Source of the DNA: JBOCEF01 sp047610385
Lineage (GTDB): Bacteria > Pseudomonadota > Alphaproteobacteria > Rhodobacterales > Rhodobacteraceae
Length of the DNA stretch: 64,000 nucleotides
Direction: 5' to 3'
Assembly: GCA_047610385.1 (NCBI GenBank)
Contig: JBLGAC010000013.1
Location: 22,698 to 86,697 of the forward strand
The stretch's first letter is position 1; each line of letters opens with the position of its first letter. Of the stretch, positions 48,534-57,193 are shown piece by piece. Below the pieces are notes generated by a model. It was given only the letters and a program-made list of their open reading frames with translations. It was not told the DNA's origin and did not search any database. The translations under genes were made by a program, and so were the position numbers.

Positions 48534-49478
48534 ATGTCCGATCCGTTCGACAGGGACGCGGCCATCGCCTATGCCGAGGTCACCCAGATGGAGCCCGGCA
48601 TCCGCCGCATCACCTGCCGCAACCCAAGCCCGATGACCTTCACCGGAACGCAGACCTACATTCTGGGGCGCGGGGCGGTGGCGGTGGTGGATCCGGGCCC
48701 GGACCTGCCCGAACATCGCGCCGCGATTCTGGCTGCGCTGGAGGGCGGCGAGCGGATCGCCACGATCCTGGTGACCCATTCCCATGCCGACCATTCGCCC
48801 GGGGTTGCGCCGCTTGCCGCCGCGACGGGCGCGCAGGTTCTGGCATTTGGTGCCCATGGCGCGGGGATCAGCGACCGCATGGCGGCGCTGGTTGCGTCGG
48901 GTGCGCGGTTCGGGGGCGGAGAGGGCGCTGACCGCAGCTTTGCCCCGGACTACTTGGTGGCGGACGGCGCGCTGGTCGAGGGCGAGAGCTGGGCTGTGCG
49001 CGCCCTGCACACGCCGGGGCATCTGTCGAACCACCTCGCCTTTGCGGTTGAGGGGCTGGATGGCGGCAGCCCCGGCGCGGTGTTTTCAGGTGATCACGTC
49101 ATGGCCTGGGCGACGACGATGGTATCCCCGCCCGATGGCGACATGGCGGCCTTCATGGCCAGCCTGCGCAAGATGCAAGGCCGCGGCGACCGGATCTATT
49201 ACCCCGGCCACGGTGCCCCGGTGCGCGATCCCGAAGCAATGCTGGCCCATCAGCTGGCCCACCGCGCGGGGCGTGAGCAGCAGGTGCTGGACGCGTTGTC
49301 GGCCATCGGCCCGGCGACGCCGATGGCGCTGACCACGCGGATTTATGCCGATGTGGACCCGGCCTTGCACCCCGCAGCCGCCCGCAATGTGCTGAGCTGC
49401 CTGATCGGCCTGCTGGAACAGGGCCGCGCCGGGCATGGGGGCGATCTGGCGCCCGATGCCAGATTTTACATCATCTGA
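48534..49478 (+). CDS. Metallo-beta-lactamase fold hydrolase
   Basis: 314 residues. The metal motif THSHADHSPG is followed by ALHTPGHLSNHLAFAV, VFSGDHVMAWATT and RIYYPGHGAPV, giving the full HxHxDH...H...D...H set. The C-terminal winged-helix-like part (QVLDALSAIGPATPMALTTRIYADV) is shared with LACTB2-type endoribonuclease-like proteins, so an RNA or thioester substrate is possible. AAAGGAG six bases upstream supports the start. It is divergent from the histidine kinase by about 200 bases. Confidence 0.87.
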   Translation: MSDPFDRDAAIAYAEVTQMEPGIRRITCRNPSPMTFTGTQTYILGRGAVAVVDPGPDLPEHRAAILAALEGGERIATILVTHSHADHSPGVAPLAAATGAQVLAFGAHGAGISDRMAALVASGARFGGGEGADRSFAPDYLVADGALVEGESWAVRALHTPGHLSNHLAFAVEGLDGGSPGAVFSGDHVMAWATTMVSPPDGDMAAFMASLRKMQGRGDRIYYPGHGAPVRDPEAMLAHQLAHRAGREQQVLDALSAIGPATPMALTTRIYADVDPALHPAAARNVLSCLIGLLEQGRAGHGGDLAPDARFYII

Positions 49479-49501
49479 AATCTGGGCACCGCGTCGGGTG
49501 A

Positions 49502-49518
49502 GGGGGGCGTGGCCCCCC
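49502..49518. terminator. GC hairpin between convergent MBL hydrolase and aldehyde dehydrogenase
   Basis: ggggggc-gtg-gcccccc is a perfect 7-bp stem with a three-base loop, between stops at 49478 and 49576. Confidence 0.5.
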
Positions 49519-49575
49519 AAGCCCATATTCGGCCAAAAGGCGCCAGGCCCCCCGCCGCCCGTCCCGGCAAGCGAC

Positions 49576-51024
49576 CTAGCCGTGATGGGCGGCGACGGTT
49601 TTTACTTGGCTGAAGCCATAAAGCGCCTCAAACCCTTTTTCGCGCCCGTGGCCCGATTTTCCGACACCGCCGAAGGGCAGCTCCACCCCGCCCCCGGCGC
49701 CGTAATTGTTGATGAACACCTGACCGGCCCGCAGCCGTTTCGCCAACCGCATCTGCCGCGCGCCATCACGGGTCCAGATGCCCGCCACCAGCCCAAATTC
49801 GGTGCCGTTGGCGATGGCGACGGCCTCGTCTTCGTCGCTGAACGGGATCACGATCTGAACCGGGCCAAAGATTTCCTCCTGCGCCAAGGTGTGATCGGCG
49901 GTGGCGCCAACCAGCAGGCGCGGGGCCACATAATGCCCACCTTCGGGCGCGTCGTCGACGATGCGCCCGATCCCGGCGACCGCCAGCGTGGCGCCGCGGG
50001 CCAGATACCGCTCCACAATCTGCTTTTGGCGCGCGGACACCAGCGGCCCGAGGTCATGATCCCCCATTGCCGGGCCGACCCGCAGTTTGGCGTAACGCTC
50101 TGCCATCCGCTCCACGACCTCTTCATGGATGCTTTTATGGACCAGAATGCGCGACGCGGCCGAACAGGTCTGGCCTGCGTTCTGGATGCCCGCGCTGACC
50201 AGGAACGGCAAAGCGGCGTCCAGATCGGCGTCCTCAAACACCAGTTGCGGGGATTTCCCGCCAAGCTCCAGCGTCACTGGGCGCACGTTCCTCGCCGCTG
50301 CCGCCTGCACCAATGCGCCCGTGGCGACCGATCCGGTGAAGCTGAGATGATCGACACCGGGGTGCCCCGACAGCGCGGCCCCGGCCTCCTCACCCGTGCC
50401 GGGCACGAGGTTGAGGGCGCCGGGCGGCAGGCCCGCTTCTTCGGCAATGCGGGCAAAGGCGATGGCGGTCAGGCAGGCTTCTTCGGCCGGTTTCAGCACC
50501 GCGGAATTGCCCATCGCCAAGGCCGCGCCCACCGACCGCCCGATGATCTGCATTGGATAGTTCCACGGCACGATATGGCCGGTGACGCCGTGGGGTTCGC
50601 GCATGGTATATACGGTGTAGCCGGGCAGATAGGGGATGGTGTCGCCGTGGATCTTGTCCGCCGCGCCGCCGTAGAATTCCATGTATCGCGCCAGCGCTTT
50701 GACGTCCGCGCGGGCCTGCGCCAACGGCTTTCCGACATCGCGGGCCTCCAACTCAGCCAGAATGTCTTCGCATTCCAGCACCAGACGGCCGATGCGGCTC
50801 AGCACCCGGCCCCGCTCAACCGCCGAGGCTTTGCCCCATGCGCCGTTCTGGGCGGCGCGCGCGGCCTCAACCGCCTCGTCCACGTCCTGCGCGGAGCAGC
50901 GCGGCACGTCGCACAGATGCTCGCCAGTGGACGGGTCGGTCAGGGGCATCAGGTGCCCGGTCCGGCGCCAGCGCCCGGCGATGTACATTTCGCGCATTTC
51001 GATGGGCAGCGAGGGGTTGGTCAT
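49576..51024 (-). CDS. Aldehyde dehydrogenase family protein
   Basis: 482 residues, the normal ALDH length. NAD-binding GHIVPWNYPMQIIGRS and LSFTGSVATGALV, catalytic-base Glu in VTLELGGKSPQLVF, nucleophile Cys in GQTCSAASRILVH, and the C-terminal NNYGAGGGVELPFGGVGKSGHGREKG are all present. It oxidises an aldehyde with NAD(P)+; the closest recalled groups are betaine-aldehyde and gamma-aminobutyraldehyde dehydrogenases. It follows the peptide-transporter operon by 127 bases containing a nested dyad and probably has its own promoter. Confidence 0.92.
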   Translation of the reverse strand: MTNPSLPIEMREMYIAGRWRRTGHLMPLTDPSTGEHLCDVPRCSAQDVDEAVEAARAAQNGAWGKASAVERGRVLSRIGRLVLECEDILAELEARDVGKPLAQARADVKALARYMEFYGGAADKIHGDTIPYLPGYTVYTMREPHGVTGHIVPWNYPMQIIGRSVGAALAMGNSAVLKPAEEACLTAIAFARIAEEAGLPPGALNLVPGTGEEAGAALSGHPGVDHLSFTGSVATGALVQAAAARNVRPVTLELGGKSPQLVFEDADLDAALPFLVSAGIQNAGQTCSAASRILVHKSIHEEVVERMAERYAKLRVGPAMGDHDLGPLVSARQKQIVERYLARGATLAVAGIGRIVDDAPEGGHYVAPRLLVGATADHTLAQEEIFGPVQIVIPFSDEDEAVAIANGTEFGLVAGIWTRDGARQMRLAKRLRAGQVFINNYGAGGGVELPFGGVGKSGHGREKGFEALYGFSQVKTVAAHHG

Positions 51025-51076
51025 ATCTCAGGCTCCGTGGAACGGGGGTCTTTGCGCGTGGCGAGAGCTGCAGGCA

Positions 51077-51108
51077 TTTACCTGTAGGTTAACGGCGTCA
51101 ACGGTAAA
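51077..51108. promoter_or_regulatory. Nested dyads upstream of the aldehyde dehydrogenase
   Basis: TTTACC (51077-51082) and GGTAAA (51103-51108) flank a near-palindrome GTTAACGGCGTCAAC (51088-51102, arms GTT-ACG/CGT-AAC). The element lies 50-85 bases before the ALDH start on the minus strand and could be an operator. Confidence 0.45.
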
Positions 51109-51151
51109 CATTCCAATAAATTGTTCACGCTTCGGCCCATGATGTGGGTGG

Positions 51152-52750
51152 TCAAGACGCCAATCGCGCCTCGCGGGCGGCCAAGGCGGCCTCAAGGTTC
51201 GGGGTCGCGGCCAGCAATTGCCGCGTATAGGGATGCTGGGGGGCGGAAAACAGCGCCTCAGTCGGCCCTTCTTCAACGATTTTTCCCGCCTGCATCACCA
51301 TCACCCGGTCGGTGATCGCGCGGACCACATGCAGATCGTGGCTGATGAACAGGTATGACACCGAAAGCTGTTCGGACAATTGTGCCAACAGATCGAGGAT
51401 CTTGGCTCGCACCGATACGTCGAGCGCGGAGACCGCTTCGTCCAGCACCACCAGCTTGGGCGCGGTCACCAGCGCGCGGGCGATGGCGATGCGCTGGCGC
51501 TGTCCGCCTGAAAATTCGTGCGGATAGCGGGTGGCGTCGGCGGCCGACAGGCCGACCGCCTCCAGCATCTCCTCCACCCGTTTCCGGCGTTCTGTGGCAG
51601 AGGGGCGGGGGCGCATCAGGTGGAAGGGTTCCGCGATCAGATCCGCGACCCGCCAGCGTGGGTTGAAGCTGCCATAGGGGTCTTGGAACACCGCCTGCAC
51701 GTCGCGGCGGATGTCGGGCGCGCCGGTGGCGAAATCGCGCCCGGTGATGCGCACGGTGCCGCCTTGCAAGGGTTCCAGCGCCAGCAGCGCGCGGGACAGG
51801 GTGGATTTTCCGCAGCCCGATTCCCCCACCAGCCCGACATTTTCGCCCGACCGCACCGCCAGCGACACCCGGTCCACGGCGCGAAATACCTCTCGCTTGG
51901 CGAACAGCCCGCGGCGGGGCAGGGGGTAGTCGCGGATCGCAGTGTCAATTTCCACCACCGGGGCACCGGGCGCGCGGCCATGACGCGATGGCTTGTGGGT
52001 GGATGCTTCGAACAGCGCGCGGGTGTAGGGGCGGCGCATCTGGCGGAACAATTGCGTGGTTTCGCCGACCTCCTCAACGCGGCCGTCTTTCATGATGACG
52101 ATGCGGTCGGCGATGCCCGCCACGACCGCCAGATCATGGGTGATCATCATCAGGCCGGCGCCGTCCTCAGCCGCCAGTCCCTTGAGCAGGTCCAGGATTT
52201 TGGCCTGCGTGGTCACATCCAGCGCCGTTGTCGGTTCATCCGCGATCACAAGGCGTGGGCGCAGCGCGGTGGCCATGGCGATCACCACCCGCTGGCGCTG
52301 ACCGCCCGACAGATCGTGGGGATAACGGGTCAGCGGAAATTGTGCGGGCGGCAGACCGGCGCGGGCCAATGCCTGCGCGGCTTCGGCGTTAGCATCGACG
52401 CCGGGGCGGTGACGGGCGATCACTTCGGCCACCTGCGCGCCGATGGTGCGCAGCGGGTTCAGCGCGGTCATCGGTTCTTGAAACACCATCCCCAGTCGGT
52501 CGCCGCGCAGGGCGCACATGCCCGGCTCCGTGCGCGTGGTCAGGTCTTCGCCGTCCAGCGTGATCTGTCCGGTCATGGCCGCGCCGCGGGGCAAAAGGCG
52601 CATCACCGACAGCGCGGTCATGGATTTGCCTGAGCCCGATTCCCCGACCACGCCAACCACTTCGCCGGGCGCAATGTCAAAGCCCACATCGTGCAGCAGT
52701 TGGGTTCCGTTGATCGTGACATTGAGGTTTTTGATCGACAGCAGGGTCAT
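51152..52750 (-). CDS. Dipeptide/oligopeptide ABC transporter ATP-binding protein, fused two-domain type
   Basis: 532 residues holding two ABC ATPase domains in one chain. Domain 1: GESGSGKSM, DLSGGQRQRV, LVIADEPTTALD. Domain 2: GESGCGKST, EFSGGQRQRI, LVVLDEAVSALD. These are the DppD- and DppF-like halves. It powers import through the two permeases encoded upstream; the start overlaps the DppC stop by ATGA (52747-52750). It is the last gene of the operon. Confidence 0.94.
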   Translation of the reverse strand: MTLLSIKNLNVTINGTQLLHDVGFDIAPGEVVGVVGESGSGKSMTALSVMRLLPRGAAMTGQITLDGEDLTTRTEPGMCALRGDRLGMVFQEPMTALNPLRTIGAQVAEVIARHRPGVDANAEAAQALARAGLPPAQFPLTRYPHDLSGGQRQRVVIAMATALRPRLVIADEPTTALDVTTQAKILDLLKGLAAEDGAGLMMITHDLAVVAGIADRIVIMKDGRVEEVGETTQLFRQMRRPYTRALFEASTHKPSRHGRAPGAPVVEIDTAIRDYPLPRRGLFAKREVFRAVDRVSLAVRSGENVGLVGESGCGKSTLSRALLALEPLQGGTVRITGRDFATGAPDIRRDVQAVFQDPYGSFNPRWRVADLIAEPFHLMRPRPSATERRKRVEEMLEAVGLSAADATRYPHEFSGGQRQRIAIARALVTAPKLVVLDEAVSALDVSVRAKILDLLAQLSEQLSVSYLFISHDLHVVRAITDRVMVMQAGKIVEEGPTEALFSAPQHPYTRQLLAATPNLEAALAAREARLAS

Positions 52751-53568
52751 CGTGCCCTCCGAATGCGGGGGTCCATCAGGTCGCGCAAGCCGTCACCCAG
52801 CAGGTTCAGCCCCAGCACGGTCAGCACGATGGCGATGCCGGGGAAGATCGCGAACCACGGCGCGACATAGATCATGGTCTGCGCCTCGTTCAACATCCGC
52901 CCCCAGGACGGGATCGGCGGCTGGGCGCCAAGGCCGACATAGGACAGCCCCGCCTCAGCCAGAATCGCGAGGGAAAACTGGATGGTGCCTTGCACGATCA
53001 GCAGGCTGCTGAGGTTGGGCAGGATATGCTCCGCACTGATCCGCGCCGGGCCTTTGCCCGACAGCCGCGCGGCCATGATGAATTCGCGGGTCCAGATCGG
53101 CAGCGCCGCGCCGCGGGTCAGGCGTGCGAACACCGGGATGTTGAAGATGCCGATGGCGATTATGGCGTTGACCGCGCCGGGGCCAAAGCTGGCAGTGATC
53201 ATGATTGCGATCATCAGGGACGGGAACGCAAAGATCAGGTCGTTGGCGCGCATGATGACTTCGTCCACCCAGCCGCCACGGCGGGCGGCGGCGAGCAGGC
53301 CCAGCGGCACGCCGAACACCATGCCGACGCTGACCGCCACCACCGCGACGGAGATTGAGGTGCGCGCCCCGACCATCACCATCGAAAAAACATCGCGCCC
53401 GAAATGATCGGTGCCAAACAGATAGTCGCCCCCCGGCGGTTTCAGCCGCGCGGTGATGATCAGTTTGGTCACGTCAAACGGGGTCCAGACAACACTGAGC
53501 GCCGCGAGCCCGAAAAACGTCAGCACCAGAAACGCGCCGAGCCAGAGTGCGATCGGCAGGCGGGTCAT
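52747..53568 (-). CDS. Peptide ABC transporter permease (DppC-like)
   Basis: About 273 residues with six membrane segments. The N-terminal hydrophobic segment is ALWLGAFLVLTFFGLAALSVVW, and GTDHFGRDVFSMVMVGARTSISV, then AAILSFLGLG-like text (LAEAGLSYVGLGAQPPIPSWGRML), give the BPD_transp_1 signature. ATG 53568 (MTRLPIALWLG) overlaps the DppB stop by ATGA, so the longer open frame reaching 54036 is not used. It forms the channel with DppB. Confidence 0.92.
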   Translation of the reverse strand: MTRLPIALWLGAFLVLTFFGLAALSVVWTPFDVTKLIITARLKPPGGDYLFGTDHFGRDVFSMVMVGARTSISVAVVAVSVGMVFGVPLGLLAAARRGGWVDEVIMRANDLIFAFPSLMIAIMITASFGPGAVNAIIAIGIFNIPVFARLTRGAALPIWTREFIMAARLSGKGPARISAEHILPNLSSLLIVQGTIQFSLAILAEAGLSYVGLGAQPPIPSWGRMLNEAQTMIYVAPWFAIFPGIAIVLTVLGLNLLGDGLRDLMDPRIRRAR

Positions 53569-54515
53569 CGCCGCCCCTCCCGCAGGCGGGGATCGACCAG
53601 CGCGTAGGTCAGGTCCACGACCAGCGTGACCACCACCACTGCGAAGACCAGCAGCACCACCACCGATTTCACCACGATCAGATCGCGTTGCACGATGCCC
53701 TGAAACACCAGCCGCCCAAGGCCGGGCAGGAAGAACACGTTTTCGATGATGATCGCACCCGCAAGCAGAAAGCTGAACTGCATGCCGATGATGGTCAGCA
53801 CCGGGATCAGCGCATTGCGCAACGCGTGGCGCCACAGCGCCTGACGCTCTGACAGGCCTTTTGCGCGGGCGGTGCGGATGTAATCCTCGGTCAAGGTGTC
53901 CAGCAGCGCGGACCGCATCACCCGTGTCAGGATCGCCGCCTGGGGCAGGGCCAGCGAAAATGCCGGCAGCGCCAGCGCGCCCAATGCCGGGCCGATGCCA
54001 GCGTCCCAGCCCGGAAAGCCCCCCGCCGACACCCAACGCAGAGTGGTGGAGAACAGCAGCACCAGCAGCATCGCGAACCAGAAATTGGGCACCGCGACGC
54101 CGATCTGCGTGGCGCCCATGACACCCATGTCCGCGACTGTGCCGCGGCGCGATGCAGCGTAGACCCCCGCGGGGATCGCGATGATCGTCGACAGCGCCAG
54201 CGCCATCAGCGTCAGCGGCAGCGATATCCAGATGCGGTCGCCGATCAGCTCGGTCACCGGCGTTCTATAGGTATACGACACCCCGAAGTCGCCGCGCAGC
54301 ATCCCGCCGACCCATTCAAAATAGCGCGTCAGCGGATCGGCGGTCAGGCCCAGCTCCACGCGCAGGGCCTGCACGGCGTCGTCGCTTGCGCTGACGCCCA
54401 TCATGGCGGTGGCCGGATCGCCGGGCACGATTTCCAGCATCACAAAGATCAGGATCGTCGCGGCGATCAGCGTCAGCATCAGCGCAAAGCTGCGGCGGGC
54501 GAGGAACATGGTCAT
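53565..54515 (-). CDS. Peptide ABC transporter permease (DppB-like)
   Basis: About 316 residues with six membrane segments. VMLEIVPGDPATAMMG and LGLTADPLTRYFEWVGGMLRGDFGVSY are DppB hallmarks; RTARAKGLSERQALWRHALRNALIPVLTIIG contains the EAA-like coupling loop. ATG 54515 overlaps the stop of the preceding membrane protein by ATGA. It pairs with DppC. Confidence 0.93.
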   Translation of the reverse strand: MTMFLARRSFALMLTLIAATILIFVMLEIVPGDPATAMMGVSASDDAVQALRVELGLTADPLTRYFEWVGGMLRGDFGVSYTYRTPVTELIGDRIWISLPLTLMALALSTIIAIPAGVYAASRRGTVADMGVMGATQIGVAVPNFWFAMLLVLLFSTTLRWVSAGGFPGWDAGIGPALGALALPAFSLALPQAAILTRVMRSALLDTLTEDYIRTARAKGLSERQALWRHALRNALIPVLTIIGMQFSFLLAGAIIIENVFFLPGLGRLVFQGIVQRDLIVVKSVVVLLVFAVVVVTLVVDLTYALVDPRLREGRR

Positions 54516-55063
54516 GAATTGTCGCGGTCCCTCTGGCCTAGCACGTTGCGCCTGAGCTCGCGCCCCAGCCAGAACCGGCCCGACAGCCATGGGGATATCG
54601 GCAACGTCTTGCCGCCGCCAAAGTCCAGAATGATGGTGCGTGTGGTCTCGCCGATGCCCTGAAGGTCCGACAGTGGCATGGACCAGTTTTCCCCCAGCCA
54701 GCCGCGCGACACGATGCGGTCATGGGTGACGGTGACTTTTTCCGACAATTGCACGCCGCGCCGCAAGGTCACCGTCAGCAGGATGGCGAGCAGGATCCAA
54801 TGTTTCCACGTGCCAGCGAACCCTTCGCCCATCACCAATCGGTCAATCAAGGTGATGTTGGCCAGCACGGTCAGAAACGCCAGCCCGGCCCACCACGCCC
54901 ATGCGCGCAGTGGCGCGGTCAGCACGGCCACGTCGCCGTCGATCAGCGGTGCGTCCCATGCCTTGCGGCGATCGGATTCAACATCGCGGACGGCAGATAA
55001 AAGGTTGCGTGCCAGCAGGAACACTGCCAGCAGGATGAGAAGGGCGAGGGCGATACGGATCAT
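54512..55063 (-). CDS. Unrecognised small membrane protein in the peptide-transporter operon
   Basis: 183 residues. An N-terminal hydrophobic segment (IALALLILLAVFLLA), two more segments near residues 54-74 and 88-100, and a soluble C-terminal part starting VTVTHDRIVSRGWLGENWSMPLSDLQGIG with alternating strands. The C-terminal part resembles bacterial PH-like domains in broad pattern only. It overlaps both neighbours by ATGA (54512-54515 and 55060-55063), so it is strictly coupled to DppB and to the next protein. I do not recognise the family. Confidence 0.6.
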   Translation of the reverse strand: MIRIALALLILLAVFLLARNLLSAVRDVESDRRKAWDAPLIDGDVAVLTAPLRAWAWWAGLAFLTVLANITLIDRLVMGEGFAGTWKHWILLAILLTVTLRRGVQLSEKVTVTHDRIVSRGWLGENWSMPLSDLQGIGETTRTIILDFGGGKTLPISPWLSGRFWLGRELRRNVLGQRDRDNS

Positions 55064-55569
55064 CGGTGCTGCGCTCCGGCAATTGCGGGGTCATTATGCG
55101 GCGCGACCCGGTCGATCAGCCAGGTCACGCCCATCATATCGGCGGGCAGCGGGAACTCCTTGCCCGCTTGGCGGACCAGGGTCTGGGCGCGCCAGAACCC
55201 GCCTGGGCGCAGGCGCACGATATCGGACAGCGCGATGTGCCGCAGGCGGAGGCCGAGTATCTCCAGCGTCAGATGATCGTCCGACAGGACGTAACGTTGG
55301 CCGAACAGCAATAGAAAAGACTGGGTGCCGAAGACCGCGTAGACGAGCCCGAAAACCAACCAGTCTGAGAACAACATGTCCGCCGCGACCGCGCTGAACG
55401 CCAGCGCCGCGCTCAAGAACACCGCCGGATGCCGCCGAAAGCTGCGCCGCCCCTCGATCTCTGGCGGCGGGCGGTCGAGCGCCCCGGTCCGGCGCATCAG
55501 CCAGATCAATGCCTGTTGCAGCAGGATCCACGCAATCGGGAGCAAGCCCAACAGTCCATAGCTGATCAT
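55060..55569 (-). CDS. Unrecognised small membrane protein, possible partner of the preceding one
   Basis: 169 residues. Hydrophobic segments near residues 3-25 (LLGLLPIAWILLQQALIWLM), 50-65 and 70-92 are followed by YVLSDDHLTLEILGLRLRHIALSDIVRLRPG, a strand-rich PH-like pattern similar to that in the next protein (VTVTHDRIVSRGW). The two may be distant paralogues. It lies 75 bases after the binding protein gene and overlaps the next gene by ATGA. No family recognised. Confidence 0.6.
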   Translation of the reverse strand: MISYGLLGLLPIAWILLQQALIWLMRRTGALDRPPPEIEGRRSFRRHPAVFLSAALAFSAVAADMLFSDWLVFGLVYAVFGTQSFLLLFGQRYVLSDDHLTLEILGLRLRHIALSDIVRLRPGGFWRAQTLVRQAGKEFPLPADMMGVTWLIDRVAPHNDPAIAGAQHR

Positions 55570-55644
55570 CGCGCATCCTTTCCGGTCGCAAGGCGGTTTT
55601 CGGTCCGGTCGCGGCGCGCCCCGGCAAGCAGGGCGCGCCGATGG

Positions 55645-57117
55645 TCACTTGCGGCTGACGCCGGTCAGGTCGATGGACTGAACTGCGACGGTTTTCTTCC
55701 AACCGGTCAGATCAGCCGACCAGATGTCTGCGACAGCAAGCTGGAACAGGTAGCCGTTGACCGCATCCTTCGCGATGGTCTCTTGCGCCTTGTGCAGCAT
55801 TTCGGTGCGGGCCGCGTCGTCGGTTTCAGCGTTGATCGCCGTCATCAGGGCCTGGAAGTCGGGGTTGTCGTACTGAAAGTAGTATTCCGGGCGCGCATAG
55901 ATGCCGATGTCGAAGGGCTCAGTGTGGGAGACGATGGTGAAATCGAAATCCTTGCCCTTGAATGCCTGTTCAAGCCACTGCGCCCATTCGACGTTCTGGA
56001 TCTCCAGATCAATGCCGACTTCGCGCAGCTGGGCGGCGACGATTTCACCACCACGACGGGCGTAGGACGGGGGCGGCAGCTTGATCGTCGCCTTGATGCC
56101 GTCAGGGAAACCAGCCTCAGCCAGCAGGGCCTTGGCCTTGGCGGGGTCATGGGGGAACATGCCGGTCAGATCCGTGTAGGCCGGGTGATGGGGCGCGAAA
56201 TGCGACCCGATCGGCGTGCCCATGCCGAACATGGCGCCGTCGATGATCGCCTGACGGTCGATGGCATAGGCGATGGCCTGACGCACCATCAGATTGTCGA
56301 ACGGCGGGCGCTTGTTGTTGATCGCCAGGATCGTCTCGCCCTCAGTCGTGCGCGAATTGACCACAAAGCGGGGGTCGGCCTGAAACACCGGGACGGTTTC
56401 GGGGCTGGGAAAGCCGACAAAGGCATCCACATCGCCAGCCATCAGCGCGGCCATCGCGGCGGTGGGGTCTGAGATGAATTTCCACGTCGCGGCGTCAAGC
56501 TGCGCGGGCGTTCCCCAATAGTCGGGGTTTTTCACCAGCTTGACGCTGTCGCCTTTTTTCCATTCCGCGAATTTGAACGCGCCGGTGCCGACGGGCGCGG
56601 TGGCGTTGGTGTCGGCGCTGGCCGGATCAACGATCACCGCGTCGCCCCAACCCATGTTGAACAGGAACTGGCTGGTCGGGCGTTTGAGCGTGATTTTGAC
56701 GGTGGCGGGGTCCATGACCTCAACGCTGTCGATCGCCTCAAACAGGCCCTTCTGCGCATTGGTGCTGTCATCGGCCATGGCGCGGGCAAAGCTGAACTCC
56801 ACGTCTGAGGCATCAAAATCCGCGCCATCATGGAATTTCGCGCCGGCGACCAGATGGAAGGTATAGGTCAGCCCATCCGCTGAAATGTCCCAGCTTTTTG
56901 CCAGGCCGGGGGTGATGCTGCCGTCAGAGGCAACGCGCACCAGCCCTTCGAAAAGGTTGGGGAACACCACCTCGTCGATTGCCGCGGCGGCACCGGAGGT
57001 CGGGTCAAGGTTCGGGGGTTCAAGCTGCATGCCAAGCGTCATGGACCCGGCGGCGAAGGCCGGGCCGGTCATCAGGGCGGCAAGCGCCGCGCTGCGCAGA
57101 AGGGTGGATATGGTCAT
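55645..57117 (-). CDS. Peptide ABC transporter substrate-binding protein (SBP_bac_5)
   Basis: 490 residues. Signal peptide of 22 residues (cleavage after AFA). Family 5 text: LEPPNLDPTSGAAAAIDEVVFPNLFEGLV, LAKSWDISADGLTYTFHLVAGAKFHDGADFDASDVEFSFARAM, PVGTGAFKFAEWKKGDSVKLVKNPDYWG, and NNKRPPFDNLMVRQAIAYAIDR. It binds peptides or similar solutes in the periplasm for the DppBC channel. ATG 57117 has GGGAGAAG seven bases upstream. It follows the peptidase gene by 76 bases. Confidence 0.94.
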   Translation of the reverse strand: MTISTLLRSAALAALMTGPAFAAGSMTLGMQLEPPNLDPTSGAAAAIDEVVFPNLFEGLVRVASDGSITPGLAKSWDISADGLTYTFHLVAGAKFHDGADFDASDVEFSFARAMADDSTNAQKGLFEAIDSVEVMDPATVKITLKRPTSQFLFNMGWGDAVIVDPASADTNATAPVGTGAFKFAEWKKGDSVKLVKNPDYWGTPAQLDAATWKFISDPTAAMAALMAGDVDAFVGFPSPETVPVFQADPRFVVNSRTTEGETILAINNKRPPFDNLMVRQAIAYAIDRQAIIDGAMFGMGTPIGSHFAPHHPAYTDLTGMFPHDPAKAKALLAEAGFPDGIKATIKLPPPSYARRGGEIVAAQLREVGIDLEIQNVEWAQWLEQAFKGKDFDFTIVSHTEPFDIGIYARPEYYFQYDNPDFQALMTAINAETDDAARTEMLHKAQETIAKDAVNGYLFQLAVADIWSADLTGWKKTVAVQSIDLTGVSRK

Positions 57118-57193
57118 GATCTTCTCCCTGTCAGGAAGAGCCCCGAGGGGCGGGAAAATCGGACCGGCGTCTTTTGCACCGGGCCCGGGAGTG

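Noticed and set aside
49435..51087. Plus-strand open frame of 550 codons over the aldehyde dehydrogenase
   Set aside because: Antisense shadow of a complete ALDH; its text is His/Gln/Arg-rich and matches no family.
52747..54036. Longer version of the DppC-like gene starting at 54036
   Set aside because: The extra 156 codons are antisense-like text within DppB; the ATG at 53568 with an ATGA overlap gives the normal length.
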